The notes under the pieces were generated by a model, which saw nothing but the letters and a program-made list of their open reading frames with translations, searched no databases and was not told the origin of the DNA. From the NCBI RefSeq assembly GCF_014648115.1, contig NZ_BMQM01000016.1:1-64000 (forward strand): a stretch of 64,000 nucleotides of DNA, written 5' to 3'. Position numbers and translations under genes: made by a program. Positions 48,732 to 64,000 of this stretch are shown here, piece by piece (position 1 is the first letter of the stretch; every line of letters starts with the position of its first letter). The stretch is from Deinococcus seoulensis (lineage in GTDB: Bacteria > Deinococcota > Deinococci > Deinococcales > Deinococcaceae).

Positions 48732-49766
48732 TCAGTCGCGGCGCAGGTAGGCCAGCATCAGGTCACCCGTGGCGCGCAGGGCGTCGGTGTGCGTGCGCTC
48801 GTAGGCGTGACTGGCGTCCACGCCCGGCCCGATCAGCGCCACCGGGTAGTCCCCACCGGCCCGCCACGCCGCCGTGCCGTCCGAGGCGTAGAAGGGGTAG
48901 ATGTCCACCCGCAGGTCCAGCCCGGCCGTGCGGGCCGCGGCGCGCAGCCGGTTCCCGAGCGCGTGATCGTACGGCCCGCCGCCATCTGCCACGCACAGCG
49001 TCACGTGATGCTCGCTGCTGGTCTGCCCGTCCCCGACTGCCGCCATGTCCACGGCGATCAGTTCGTCGGTGTGCGCGGGAATGCCGGTGGCCGCGCCGTG
49101 CCCGACCTCCTCGTACGTGGTGATGTGAAAGGCCGCCGTGACGCCCGCCGGGCGGGCCAGCAGCTCGCGCGTGACCGCCAGGAACACCGCGACCGCCGCC
49201 TTGTTGTCCAGGTGGCGGGCCTTCACGTACCCGCTGCCGGTCACGCGGGGCCGCGCGTCGAAACTCACGAAGTCGCCCACGGCCACGCCCAGCGCGTGCA
49301 CGTCCCGCGCGCCGAACACCGGTTCGTCCAGCCGGACCTCCATGACGGCCGCCTCGCGCTTGAGTTCACGCAGGGCCGCGCCGTGCACGTGCGTGCTCTG
49401 GCGGACGTTCACGACCGTGCCCGTCAGTTCCTGCCCGGCCTGCGTGTGCACGCGCACGTCCTCGCCCTCCACGGTCGCCCAGTCGTACCCGCCCAGCCCC
49501 CACAGCCGCAACCGGCCGCTGTCCTTGACGCCCTTGACCATCGCGCCCAGCGTGTCCACGTGCCCGCTGAACGTCACGTGCCCCTCGCCCGTGCCCGGCA
49601 CCTCCCAGGTCAGCGCGCCCTTGCGGGTCCGGCGGGATGGCACGCCCAGCGCCCGCAACTCGGATTCGATCAGGGTCACGGCGCGGTCCGTGAAGCCCGT
49701 CGGGCTGGGCGTGTCCAGCAGGCGCACCAGCACGTCCAGGGTGTACTCAAGGTTCAGGTCGCTCAC
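48732..49766 (-). CDS. M42-family metallo-aminopeptidase
   Basis: About 344 aa. Metal ligands: FSGHVDTLG (His, Asp), ARHLDNKAAVAV (Asp), TTYEEVGHGA (Glu-Glu), DMAAVGDGQ (Asp) and a final His near DASHAYERTH. The fold is M42/M20, hydrolysing N-terminal residues from peptides, or related to glutamyl aminopeptidases. GTG 49766 overlaps the preceding gene's stop (GTGA). Confidence 0.9.
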   Translation of the reverse strand: MSDLNLEYTLDVLVRLLDTPSPTGFTDRAVTLIESELRALGVPSRRTRKGALTWEVPGTGEGHVTFSGHVDTLGAMVKGVKDSGRLRLWGLGGYDWATVEGEDVRVHTQAGQELTGTVVNVRQSTHVHGAALRELKREAAVMEVRLDEPVFGARDVHALGVAVGDFVSFDARPRVTGSGYVKARHLDNKAAVAVFLAVTRELLARPAGVTAAFHITTYEEVGHGAATGIPAHTDELIAVDMAAVGDGQTSSEHHVTLCVADGGGPYDHALGNRLRAAARTAGLDLRVDIYPFYASDGTAAWRAGGDYPVALIGPGVDASHAYERTHTDALRATGDLMLAYLRRD

Positions 49767-50176
49767 GCCGGCACCACCACGTCCGACACCGCGAACCCCT
49801 CCGCCTGCGCGGACGCCAGGGTCGCCGCGAGTTCCGGGGTGCCCGGCAGCGCCAGCACGTGCAGGGTCCGCACGGCGCGCCCGTGCAGCTGCGCGGCCAG
49901 TTCCGAACCCTCGAAGGCGTCCGGGCGGGCGGCGCGGACCAGCACGTCGCCCTGCTCGGCCCGGAAGTCCGGGTGCAGCGTCCAGGCTTTCGAGAAGGTC
50001 TCCCAGTCCGCGCCGCGCGGCGCGTCCCACTGCACGAACGCCACCAGCCACCCGGCCGCGCGGGCCTCGTCCACGTGGTGCGCCCAGTCGCGCGCCAGCG
50101 CCCGCTCGTCGCTGCGGTCCTCCAGGTCGTGACGCTGCGCGTTCAGCAGCAGCAGGGCGTTCGGGGTGAGGGTCAT
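49763..50176 (-). CDS. Isochorismatase-like protein lacking the catalytic Cys
   Basis: About 137 aa. The layout follows cysteine hydrolases: ALLLLNAQRHDLED at the start (normally xxDxQ), WLVAFVQWDAPRG, and LHVLALPGTPELAATLASAQAEGFAV, where active enzymes have GxxTDxCVxxTA. Asp of the first motif is Asn here and no Cys is present, so catalysis seems lost. TATTCT is 7 nt before ATG 50176. Coupled to the downstream peptidase; perhaps a binding protein. Confidence 0.75.
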   Translation of the reverse strand: MTLTPNALLLLNAQRHDLEDRSDERALARDWAHHVDEARAAGWLVAFVQWDAPRGADWETFSKAWTLHPDFRAEQGDVLVRAARPDAFEGSELAAQLHGRAVRTLHVLALPGTPELAATLASAQAEGFAVSDVVVPA

Positions 50177-50226
50177 GCCGCCCAGAATAAGGCAGCGATC
50201 CCGTGCGGGGCGGGAACAGGAGCCGG

Positions 50227-51159
50227 TCAGGGGCGCAGCACGAGCTTGCCGACCGTGCGGCCCGTCTGCTGGGCGCGGTGCGCGTCGGCCACCTGCGCCA
50301 GCGGGAACACCTGGCTGACGTGCGAGCGCAGTTGCCCGGCCGCGACCAGCCGCACGAGTTCGTTCAGGTGCGCGCGCGACGGGTACACCAGAATCCGGGT
50401 GGCGTGCACGCCCCGCTCCTGCGCCAGTGCCTCGGACGGCGCGGCCGTGATGGACACCAGCCACCCGCCGGGGCGGATCACCGCGAACGAGCGGTCCGTG
50501 GTGTCGCCGCCAACCGTGTCGAACACGGCGTCCACGTCCTGCACCTGCTGCTCGAAGGGCCGCGCGCGGTAATCCACGACCTCGTCGGCCCCCAGACCCC
50601 GCACGAAGTCCACGTTCCCGGCCGAGGCGGTGGCGATCACGTGCGCGCCGCGCGCGCGGGCCAGCTGCACCGCGTAGTGCCCGACACCCCCGGCACCCGC
50701 GTGGATCAGGACGCGCTGACCGGCGCGCAGGTCCATCCTCTCCAGCGCCTGATGCGCGGTCAGGGCGGCCAGGGTCATGGCGGCGGCGTCCTCGTGACTC
50801 AGCGCGGCGGGTTTCAGGGTGATGTCCGCCGCGCGGGCCAGGACGTACCCGGCGTAGGCGCCGGGCAACTGCGGGAAGGCCAGCATGCCGAACACCTCGT
50901 CACCGGCCGCGAACTCCATCACGTACGGCCCGACTGCCTCGATCACGCCGGACACGTCCCAGCCCAGCACGACCGGGAATTCCTTCAGCGGCCCCCCGGC
51001 GCGCCACTTGGTGTCCACGGGGTTGATGCTGATCGCCTGCACGCGCACGAGCACCTCGCCCAGGCCGGGCGTGGGGACGGGACGGGTGGCGGGTTGCAGG
51101 ACTTCGGGGCCGCCGGGCTGCTGGATTTCCATGACGGTCATGGTCTTGGGAATGGACAT
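50227..51159 (-). CDS. Quinone oxidoreductase-type zinc-independent dehydrogenase
   Basis: About 310 aa of the MDR superfamily, quinone reductase branch. GLGEVLVRVQAISINPVDTKWR, VLGWDVSGVIEAVG and the NADPH-binding VLIHAGAGGVGHYAVQLARARGAHVIATAS are clear; the structural zinc cysteines are absent. AGGAG precedes ATG 51159. It is divergent from an HxlR regulator, which probably controls it in response to quinones or electrophiles. Confidence 0.9.
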   Translation of the reverse strand: MSIPKTMTVMEIQQPGGPEVLQPATRPVPTPGLGEVLVRVQAISINPVDTKWRAGGPLKEFPVVLGWDVSGVIEAVGPYVMEFAAGDEVFGMLAFPQLPGAYAGYVLARAADITLKPAALSHEDAAAMTLAALTAHQALERMDLRAGQRVLIHAGAGGVGHYAVQLARARGAHVIATASAGNVDFVRGLGADEVVDYRARPFEQQVQDVDAVFDTVGGDTTDRSFAVIRPGGWLVSITAAPSEALAQERGVHATRILVYPSRAHLNELVRLVAAGQLRSHVSQVFPLAQVADAHRAQQTGRTVGKLVLRP

Positions 51160-51285
51160 GGGAACTCCTGCGGCGGGTCCGCCCGGAGGCGGCCGCCGTT
51201 CTGAACGCGGAGAAGGGGAGGGGAGGCAGGCGGGCGGTTTCCCCCTGCGGTGCCCCCAGTCTGCCAGGGTACCCACGCCTTGCCA

Positions 51286-51317
51286 AGTACGTACACTTCC
51301 GGTAGGTACGCACATTC
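51286..51317. promoter_or_regulatory. Candidate HxlR operator
   Basis: Two imperfect direct repeats, AGTACGTACACTTC (51286-51299) and AGGTACGCACATTC (51304-51317), share GTACG spaced 19 bp apart. They lie between the divergent oxidoreductase and HxlR genes. HxlR proteins often bind such paired sites. Inference from position and repetition. Confidence 0.5.
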
Positions 51318-51346
51318 TGGGAACTGTGGACTGCTAACCTGCGGGC

Positions 51347-51721
51347 ATGACCGCGCCCGCCGAACCGCCCGCACCTGCTGCCCCCCTGCCCTGTCCCGTC
51401 ACGACCACCGTGGCCGTCATCGGCGGGAAGTGGAAGGCCGTGGCGATCTACCACCTGCTGGGCGGGCCGCGCCGCTTCTCGGAGTTGCAGCGGCGCATGC
51501 CGGGCGTCACGCAGCGCATGCTGACCCTGCAACTGCGGGAACTGGAAGCCGATGGACTGGTCCACCGCGAGGTCTACCCGCAGGTACCGCCGAAAGTCGA
51601 GTACTCGCTGACCCCGCTGGGCCTGACGCTGGAACCCATCGTGCGCGCCATGCTGGCCTGGGGGGCCGCGTACCGCGAACGCGACAGCCAGCCCGGCCAG
51701 TCTGATACCGACTCCGATTGA
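51347..51721 (+). CDS. HxlR-family transcriptional regulator
   Basis: 124 aa. VAVIGGKWKAVAIYHLLGGPRRFSELQRRMPGVTQRMLTLQLRELEADGLVHREVY is the complete HxlR winged helix, with a conserved Cys upstream (LPCPVTTT) that in some members senses electrophiles. TAACCT lies 6 nt before ATG 51347. The last five residues (DTDSD) and the stop are encoded by the short repeat at 51703. Confidence 0.93.
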   Translation: MTAPAEPPAPAAPLPCPVTTTVAVIGGKWKAVAIYHLLGGPRRFSELQRRMPGVTQRMLTLQLRELEADGLVHREVYPQVPPKVEYSLTPLGLTLEPIVRAMLAWGAAYRERDSQPGQSDTDSD

Positions 51722-51757
51722 ATGGCTTATAAAGCCGTTCAATCGGAGTCCGTATCA
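51703..51757. repeat. Minimal repeat copy 5 (55-bp near-perfect palindrome)
   Basis: TGATACCGACTCCGATTGAA pairs with TTCAATCGGAGTCCGTATCA and continues through GGCTT/AAGCC, one mismatch in the outer stem. It is the terminal stem plus first hairpin of the long copies with the remainder deleted. It ends both convergent genes: the HxlR stop at 51719-51721 and the fabI stop at 51755-51757 lie inside it, and it would serve as a bidirectional terminator. Confidence 0.9.
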
Positions 51758-52543
51758 GTTCTCGATCTTCATGGCCATGATGCTGGAGCCTGCGTCCACG
51801 TACACGGTCTGCCCGGTCATGCCGCTGCCCAGGTCGGAAAGCAGGAACAGGGCGAGCTTGCCGACCTCGTCGGGTGTGGCGTTGCGGCCCAGCGGGGCGG
51901 CCTCGGCGGCTTTCTCGTACATGGTGCCGAATCCGGGGATGGAGCGGGCCGCGATGGTCCGCATGGGGCCGGCGCTGATGGTGTTCACGCGCACGTCGGC
52001 GGCGCCCATCTCGCTGGCGAGGTAGCGGGTGGTGGCTTCCAGCGCGGCCTTGGCGACGCCCATCACGTTGTACTTGGGCACGACTTTCTGCGAGGCGTGG
52101 TAGGTGAGGCTGATCACGCTGCCGCCGGGGCGCAGCAGGGTCTCGGCGTGCCGGCAGGTGGAGACCAGCGTGTACGCGCTGACGTTCAGGGCGGTGTTCC
52201 AGTCGGCTTCGGTGGTGTCCAGGAACCGGCCGTCCATGGCGGCGCGCGGCGCGAACGCGATGGAATGCACCAGGTAGTCCAGCCCCCCGAATTCGTCTTT
52301 CACGCGGCCGAACAGGGCACTCAGGTCGTCCTCGCTGGTGGCGTCGGCCTGCTGGGTCCAGACGTTCTCGTGTCCGGCGAGCAGTTTGTCGAGTTCGCCT
52401 TTCAGGCGTTCGCCCTGGTACGAGAAGCCCACGCGGCACCCGGCCGCCAGAAGCTGCTGCGCGATGGCCCAGCCGAGGCTGCGTGCGTTCGCCACGCCCA
52501 TCACCAGGGCCGTCTTGCCGCTCAAGTCAATGCTGACACTCAT
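51755..52543 (-). CDS. fabI: Enoyl-ACP reductase FabI
   Basis: About 262 aa short-chain reductase. LSGKTALVMGVANARSLGWAIA binds NADH; the catalytic pair is Tyr and Lys of SLTYHASQKVVPKYNVMGVAKAALE. It performs the last reduction of fatty acid elongation. ATG 52543 has TAGAGT exactly 7 nt upstream (seven C between), a leaderless start. Its stop TGA is the end of repeat copy 5. Confidence 0.95.
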   Translation of the reverse strand: MSVSIDLSGKTALVMGVANARSLGWAIAQQLLAAGCRVGFSYQGERLKGELDKLLAGHENVWTQQADATSEDDLSALFGRVKDEFGGLDYLVHSIAFAPRAAMDGRFLDTTEADWNTALNVSAYTLVSTCRHAETLLRPGGSVISLTYHASQKVVPKYNVMGVAKAALEATTRYLASEMGAADVRVNTISAGPMRTIAARSIPGFGTMYEKAAEAAPLGRNATPDEVGKLALFLLSDLGSGMTGQTVYVDAGSSIMAMKIEN

Positions 52544-52687
52544 GGGGGGGACTCTAGCAACCCGCGCGGGCGCCTGCTGAAGCGGGTGCAAAACGTCCCC
52601 GTCCGGGCCGGGCGCGGGCGGGGGCGTTCACTGCATGAAGGCCGCATCCCCCGGTGTGGGACTTGACGCGTCAGAATCCGGTGAGAG

Positions 52688-53479
52688 ATGACCCTGCATA
52701 CTGAACGCCTGATGCTGATCCGCGCGCCGCACCTCACTGCGCCGCACGCCTTCACGACGCGTGCTGGTGGCGTGTCCACCGGTCCCTACGGTGGGCTGAA
52801 CCTCGACGACCGTGAAGACGACCCCGCGCACGTGCAGGAAAACCGCCAGCGGCTGTGCGCGGCGCTGGGGTTCACGCCCGCCCAGGTGGCCCGCCTGACC
52901 CAGGTGCACGGCACCGACGTCGTGCACGCCCGCAGCGGTGGCCACTGGACCGGGGACGCCCTGGTCACCGCCGACGCCGGGGTGCTGCTGGCCATCGGCA
53001 CCGCCGACTGCTACCCGCTGCTGCTGCACGACCCGCACGCCGGGGTGATCGGCGCCGCGCACGCCGGCTGGAAGGGCACGCTGGGCCGCGTGGCCGCCCG
53101 CACCGTGCAGGCCATGACCGACCTGGGCGCCGACCCGGCCCGCATCCTGGCCGCTGTCGGTCCCGGCATCCGCGCCGCCGCGTACCCGGTCGGCGAGGAG
53201 GTCGCGCTGGCCTTCGCGCAGGAGGGCCTGGGCGCGCATGTGGGCGCCGACGAGGACGAACTGCGCGGTGATCCCACCTGGCACCTGGATCTGGCCGGAG
53301 CGAACCGCGCGGTGCTGCGCGGGGCGGGCGTGCCGGACGCGCAGGTGTGGGTCAGTGGCCGCTGCTCGACCGAGGCGGACTTCTACTCGTACCGCCGCGA
53401 CGCGGGCCGCACCGGGCGCATGTGGGCCGTGATCGGCCAGCACGCCCTGCGTGACGCTCCGGCGCGGGGGCAGGCGTGA
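52688..53479 (+). CDS. pgeF: PgeF/YfiH laccase-domain protein
   Basis: 263 aa. Metal-binding landmarks: FTTRAGGVSTGPYGGLNL, LTQVHGTDV, IGTADCYPLLL and IGAAHAGWKGTL, ending with GRCSTEADFYSYRRDAGRTGRM. Family members act as purine nucleoside enzymes or in peptidoglycan quality control (removing D-Ser-containing errors); which applies here is open. Its stop overlaps the next start (GTGA). Confidence 0.92.
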   Translation: MTLHTERLMLIRAPHLTAPHAFTTRAGGVSTGPYGGLNLDDREDDPAHVQENRQRLCAALGFTPAQVARLTQVHGTDVVHARSGGHWTGDALVTADAGVLLAIGTADCYPLLLHDPHAGVIGAAHAGWKGTLGRVAARTVQAMTDLGADPARILAAVGPGIRAAAYPVGEEVALAFAQEGLGAHVGADEDELRGDPTWHLDLAGANRAVLRGAGVPDAQVWVSGRCSTEADFYSYRRDAGRTGRMWAVIGQHALRDAPARGQA

Positions 53480-53982
53480 GTCTGCTGCGCCCCCGCGACG
53501 TGATCGACCACGTCACTCACCTGACACCGGAATTCCTGGCCGACCGGGGCCTGCACGGCCTGCTGCTGGACCTGGACAACACCCTGGTCCCGTACGGCAG
53601 TTACGACGCGCAGGGCGTGGCCAGCACCCTGGCCTGGGTCCGCGACCTGAAAATCGCGGGCGTGGGCCTGTACCTGCTGAGCAACGCCACCGGGCGGCGC
53701 GCGGCGTTCTGGCTGGACAAACTGGAATTCCAGGGTGTCGGACTGGCCGGGAAGCCCAATCCCCGCGCCTTCCGCCGCGCCCTGAGCGAACTGCACCTCC
53801 CGGCGCATCAGGTGGGCATGGTCGGCGATCAACTGTTCACGGACGTGCTGGGCGGCAACCTGAGCGGCATGCACACCATCCTGGTGCGCCCCCTGGCCAC
53901 AAACGCCCTCCCTCATACCCGCGTGGCCCGCCGCCTGGAACGCGCCGTCCTGAAACGGTACGGGCACGACTGGAATCACTGA
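53476..53982 (+). CDS. YqeG-family HAD phosphatase
   Basis: 168 aa. HAD motifs: LLLDLDNTLVPYG (DxDxT), LLSNATGRRA, KPNPRAFRRAL and GMVGDQLFTDVLGGN. YqeG-type HAD IIIA phosphatases often lie near yqeH/aroD; here it is coupled to pgeF. The substrate is unknown. The gap 53983-54101 shows only the pilB Shine-Dalgarno (AAGGAGA). Confidence 0.9.
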   Translation: MSLLRPRDVIDHVTHLTPEFLADRGLHGLLLDLDNTLVPYGSYDAQGVASTLAWVRDLKIAGVGLYLLSNATGRRAAFWLDKLEFQGVGLAGKPNPRAFRRALSELHLPAHQVGMVGDQLFTDVLGGNLSGMHTILVRPLATNALPHTRVARRLERAVLKRYGHDWNH

Positions 53983-54101
53983 CATGACACGGCCCACCGC
54001 TCCGCCCGCCCGCGGCCCACGCCTTCCTTCCTCATCTTCCTGCACTCTGCACGTTCCCTCACGCCGCGCGGCCCGACCGGGTCTGAACAAGGAGACACAA
54101 C

Positions 54102-56780
<2,679 letters not shown>

Positions 56781-56832
56781 GCTCCTCCGCGTCCGCCCCC
56801 TGCCCGCCCCACGTTCCCCCCGAGGTACCCCC

Positions 56833-58122
56833 ATGACCCAGCCCGCCGCCGACATCACCGACATCCTGCGTTTCGCCGCCGACAAGGGCGCGTCCGACGT
56901 GATCCTCACCGTCGGGCTCGCCCCGCAGTTCAAGTTGCAGGGCGTGTACGACTCGCAGGGCTTCGCGGAACTGGCCCCCACCGAGACCCGCAAACTGATG
57001 TACTCCATGATGAACGAGAAGCAGCAGCGCACCTTCGAGGAACGCCGCGAACTGGACTTCTCGTTCGCGCTGGGTGAGAAGGCCCGCTTCCGCGTGAACG
57101 CCTTCATGCAGCGCGGCAACGTGGGCGGCGTGCTGCGACTGATTCCCACCAAGATCAAGAGCGCCCAGGAGATGGGCCTCCCGCAGAACGTCATCGACAT
57201 CGCCAACGCGCCGCGCGGCCTGGTGCTCGTGACCGGCCCGACCGGTTCGGGGAAATCCACCACGCTGGCCGCCATGATCGACTACATCAACACCACCAAG
57301 CGGCTGCACATCATGACCATCGAGGACCCCATCGAGTTCATGCACACGCACAAGCAGTCGATCATCAACCAGCGTGAGGTCGGCGCGGACACCATGAGCT
57401 TCAACGACGCCCTGCGCGCCGTGCTGCGTCAGGCGCCCGACGTGATCCTGGTCGGCGAAATGCGCGACTACGAGACCATCAAGGCCGCCGTGACCGCCGC
57501 CGAGACCGGACACCTCGTGATGGGCACCCTGCACACCAACTCCGCGCCGGAATCCATCGACCGTATCGTGGACGTGTTCCCCGAGGAGCAGCAGGAGCAG
57601 ATCCGCGTGCAGCTCGCCAACAACCTCGTGGCCGTCATGACGCAGCAGCTGCTGCCCCGCCTGGACGGCCAGGGCCGCATCCTGGCGTACGAACTGCTGA
57701 TCGCCAACCCCGCCGTGCGCGCCCTGATCCGCGAGGGCAAGACCTACCAGATCACCTCCGTCATGCAGACCGGCGCGCGCGAGGGCATGGTCACCATGGA
57801 CGCCTTCCTGGCGAACCTGTACCGCCGCCGCGTGATCTCCTTCGACATCGGCGTCGAGCGCGCCGTGGACAGCAAGGAATTCGCCCGCCTCGCCAACGAC
57901 CCCACCGTCGGAACCGCCGGAGGCAGCGCCGCCGCGCCCGCCGGGTACGGCAGCGCGCCCGTGGCGGGCTTCGCGCCCAGCAGCACCCCCGCGCCCGGCG
58001 GGTACGCGGGCCGTGACGCCGGACGCGGCGCCGACGTGGGCCGCGCCGATGTGGGCCGCGGCGCGGGCACCACCAGCACCCCGGAAATGGGCGGCGGTAC
58101 CGGCGGCTACGGACGCCGCTGA
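56833..58122 (+). CDS. pilT: Type IV pilus retraction ATPase PilT
   Basis: 429 aa. Walker A GPTGSGKSTTLAAMI near residue 134, Asp box, His box VMGTLHTNSAPESIDR and the retraction signature NPAVRALIREGKTYQI. The last 65 residues are a Gly/Ala/Pro-rich tail with repeats (GRDAGRGADVGRADVGRGAG) not found in most PilT proteins. It depolymerises pili, driving twitching and DNA uptake. A strong terminator follows. Confidence 0.95.
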   Translation: MTQPAADITDILRFAADKGASDVILTVGLAPQFKLQGVYDSQGFAELAPTETRKLMYSMMNEKQQRTFEERRELDFSFALGEKARFRVNAFMQRGNVGGVLRLIPTKIKSAQEMGLPQNVIDIANAPRGLVLVTGPTGSGKSTTLAAMIDYINTTKRLHIMTIEDPIEFMHTHKQSIINQREVGADTMSFNDALRAVLRQAPDVILVGEMRDYETIKAAVTAAETGHLVMGTLHTNSAPESIDRIVDVFPEEQQEQIRVQLANNLVAVMTQQLLPRLDGQGRILAYELLIANPAVRALIREGKTYQITSVMQTGAREGMVTMDAFLANLYRRRVISFDIGVERAVDSKEFARLANDPTVGTAGGSAAAPAGYGSAPVAGFAPSSTPAPGGYAGRDAGRGADVGRADVGRGAGTTSTPEMGGGTGGYGRR

Positions 58123-58130
58123 CCCACCCG

Positions 58131-58177
58131 ACCACAGGAACGTCCCCCCAGTCAGACCGGGGGGACGTTCCTGTGGT
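58131..58177. terminator. Bidirectional terminator between pilT and lon
   Basis: A perfect 19-bp stem, ACCACAGGAACGTCCCCCC (58131-58149) with its complement (58159-58177), 9-nt loop, between convergent genes. Confidence 0.85.
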
Positions 58178-58201
58178 GCGCTCTGTTGTGGCGCCGGGTG
58201 C

Positions 58202-60637
<2,436 letters not shown>

Positions 60638-60775
60638 GCTTGCTCCTTACGGCCACGCCACTGCGGGCGCGGGAATGGTTGAGTGTAACGCGGGGGCTAC
60701 GGTAGACGACACCCCCGCACGGTGTCCCAGAAGTGTAGGGACGCGGGCGGGGGCTCGCTGTAATCTCTGTTGCGT

Positions 60776-62586
<1,811 letters not shown>

Positions 62587-62722
62587 GGCAGCGATTATCG
62601 CACGGCGCACGAAAGGGAACGTAGGCGAACCCAGACTTGCCCGCATGCGCAAGAGGCAGACGGCCCGCGCACGCTGCGCCGCCCTGACCGCAGCATCCTC
62701 GCCCACATGCGCCCCACACACG

Positions 62723-62746
62723 AAAAAGCTCCCCTGCATGGGGAGC
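62723..62746 (-). terminator. Rho-independent terminator after ribonuclease J gene
   Basis: On the minus strand GCTCCCC, a 5-nt loop and GGGGAGC are followed by five T. It lies 35 bp past the ribonuclease J stop and before clpP. Confidence 0.9.
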
Positions 62747-62781
62747 CTTCCTGGCCGCGCGAACGCCGTTCAGTCCCGCGT

Positions 62782-64000
<1,219 letters not shown>

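Overview
The window looks like a chromosomal piece of a Deinococcus species. The GC content is high. A stand-alone nitric oxide synthase oxygenase lies next to a 16S rRNA gene that ends in a terminator instead of leading into a 23S gene. Very many genes carry a TAnnnT -10 box only 6-7 nt before the start codon, the leaderless arrangement common in this genus. A response regulator resembles the radioresistance regulator DrRRA.

Layout. 1-1489: 16S rRNA 3' end, terminator and nitric oxide synthase. 1490-20479: an integrated mobile element of about 19 kb bounded by a 49-bp direct repeat, which is the 3' part of tRNA-Arg(UCU). Its tyrosine integrase lies next to the right end. It also carries a TOPRIM primase-helicase with two small coupled genes, a compound type I restriction-modification locus (half-size S-like gene, HsdM-like gene with altered motif I, hsdM, hsdS, hsdR, HELCH metallopeptidase), a second very divergent tyrosine recombinase with an excisionase-like gene, and two clusters of AACGGGACRAA-like repeats. 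20431-20745: tRNA-Arg, tRNA-Gly and tRNA-Pro. 20834-32539: core genes, including a UbiA-type prenyltransferase, a cyclase, a DrRRA-like regulator with sensor kinase, coaBC-argR, a phoB/phoR/phoU operon, metK and coaD. 32552-39453: rsmD, small Deinococcus-type proteins, rsfS, and the c-di-AMP/cell-envelope block cdaA-cdaR-yqeK-LCP, interspersed with a structured repeat family. 39616-47190: metallo-hydrolase, hexapeptide acyltransferase, a four-gene type IV pilin-like operon and a dynamin-like GTPase. 47224-53982: regulators and metabolic genes (IclR, cytochrome c, M42 peptidase, oxidoreductase/HxlR pair, fabI, pgeF, YqeG). 54102-58122: pilB and pilT. 58202-64000: proteolysis and RNA decay (lon, clpX, clpP, ribonuclease J).

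Most striking observations. (1) A repeat family of about 139 bp at 33202-35541, with a minimal 55-bp form at 51703. Its inner 13-bp stem stays fully paired in three copies despite compensatory base changes, and its terminal TGA is repeatedly the stop codon of the neighbouring gene. (2) A mosaic type I R-M locus in which base composition switches inside hsdM near 9600, so the C-terminal part of HsdM and all of HsdS come from an AT-rich source. (3) An extra S/M-like pair in front of the canonical hsd genes. (4) Two short leaderless leader ORFs whose stop codons overlap the start of the following gene (sensor kinase, yqeK). (5) Two CGGGAC repeat clusters in the element.

Limits: all family assignments are from reading motifs and context; no search or structure prediction was run. 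Start codons were chosen from visible Shine-Dalgarno sequences, stop/start overlaps or -10 boxes and may be off by a few codons.
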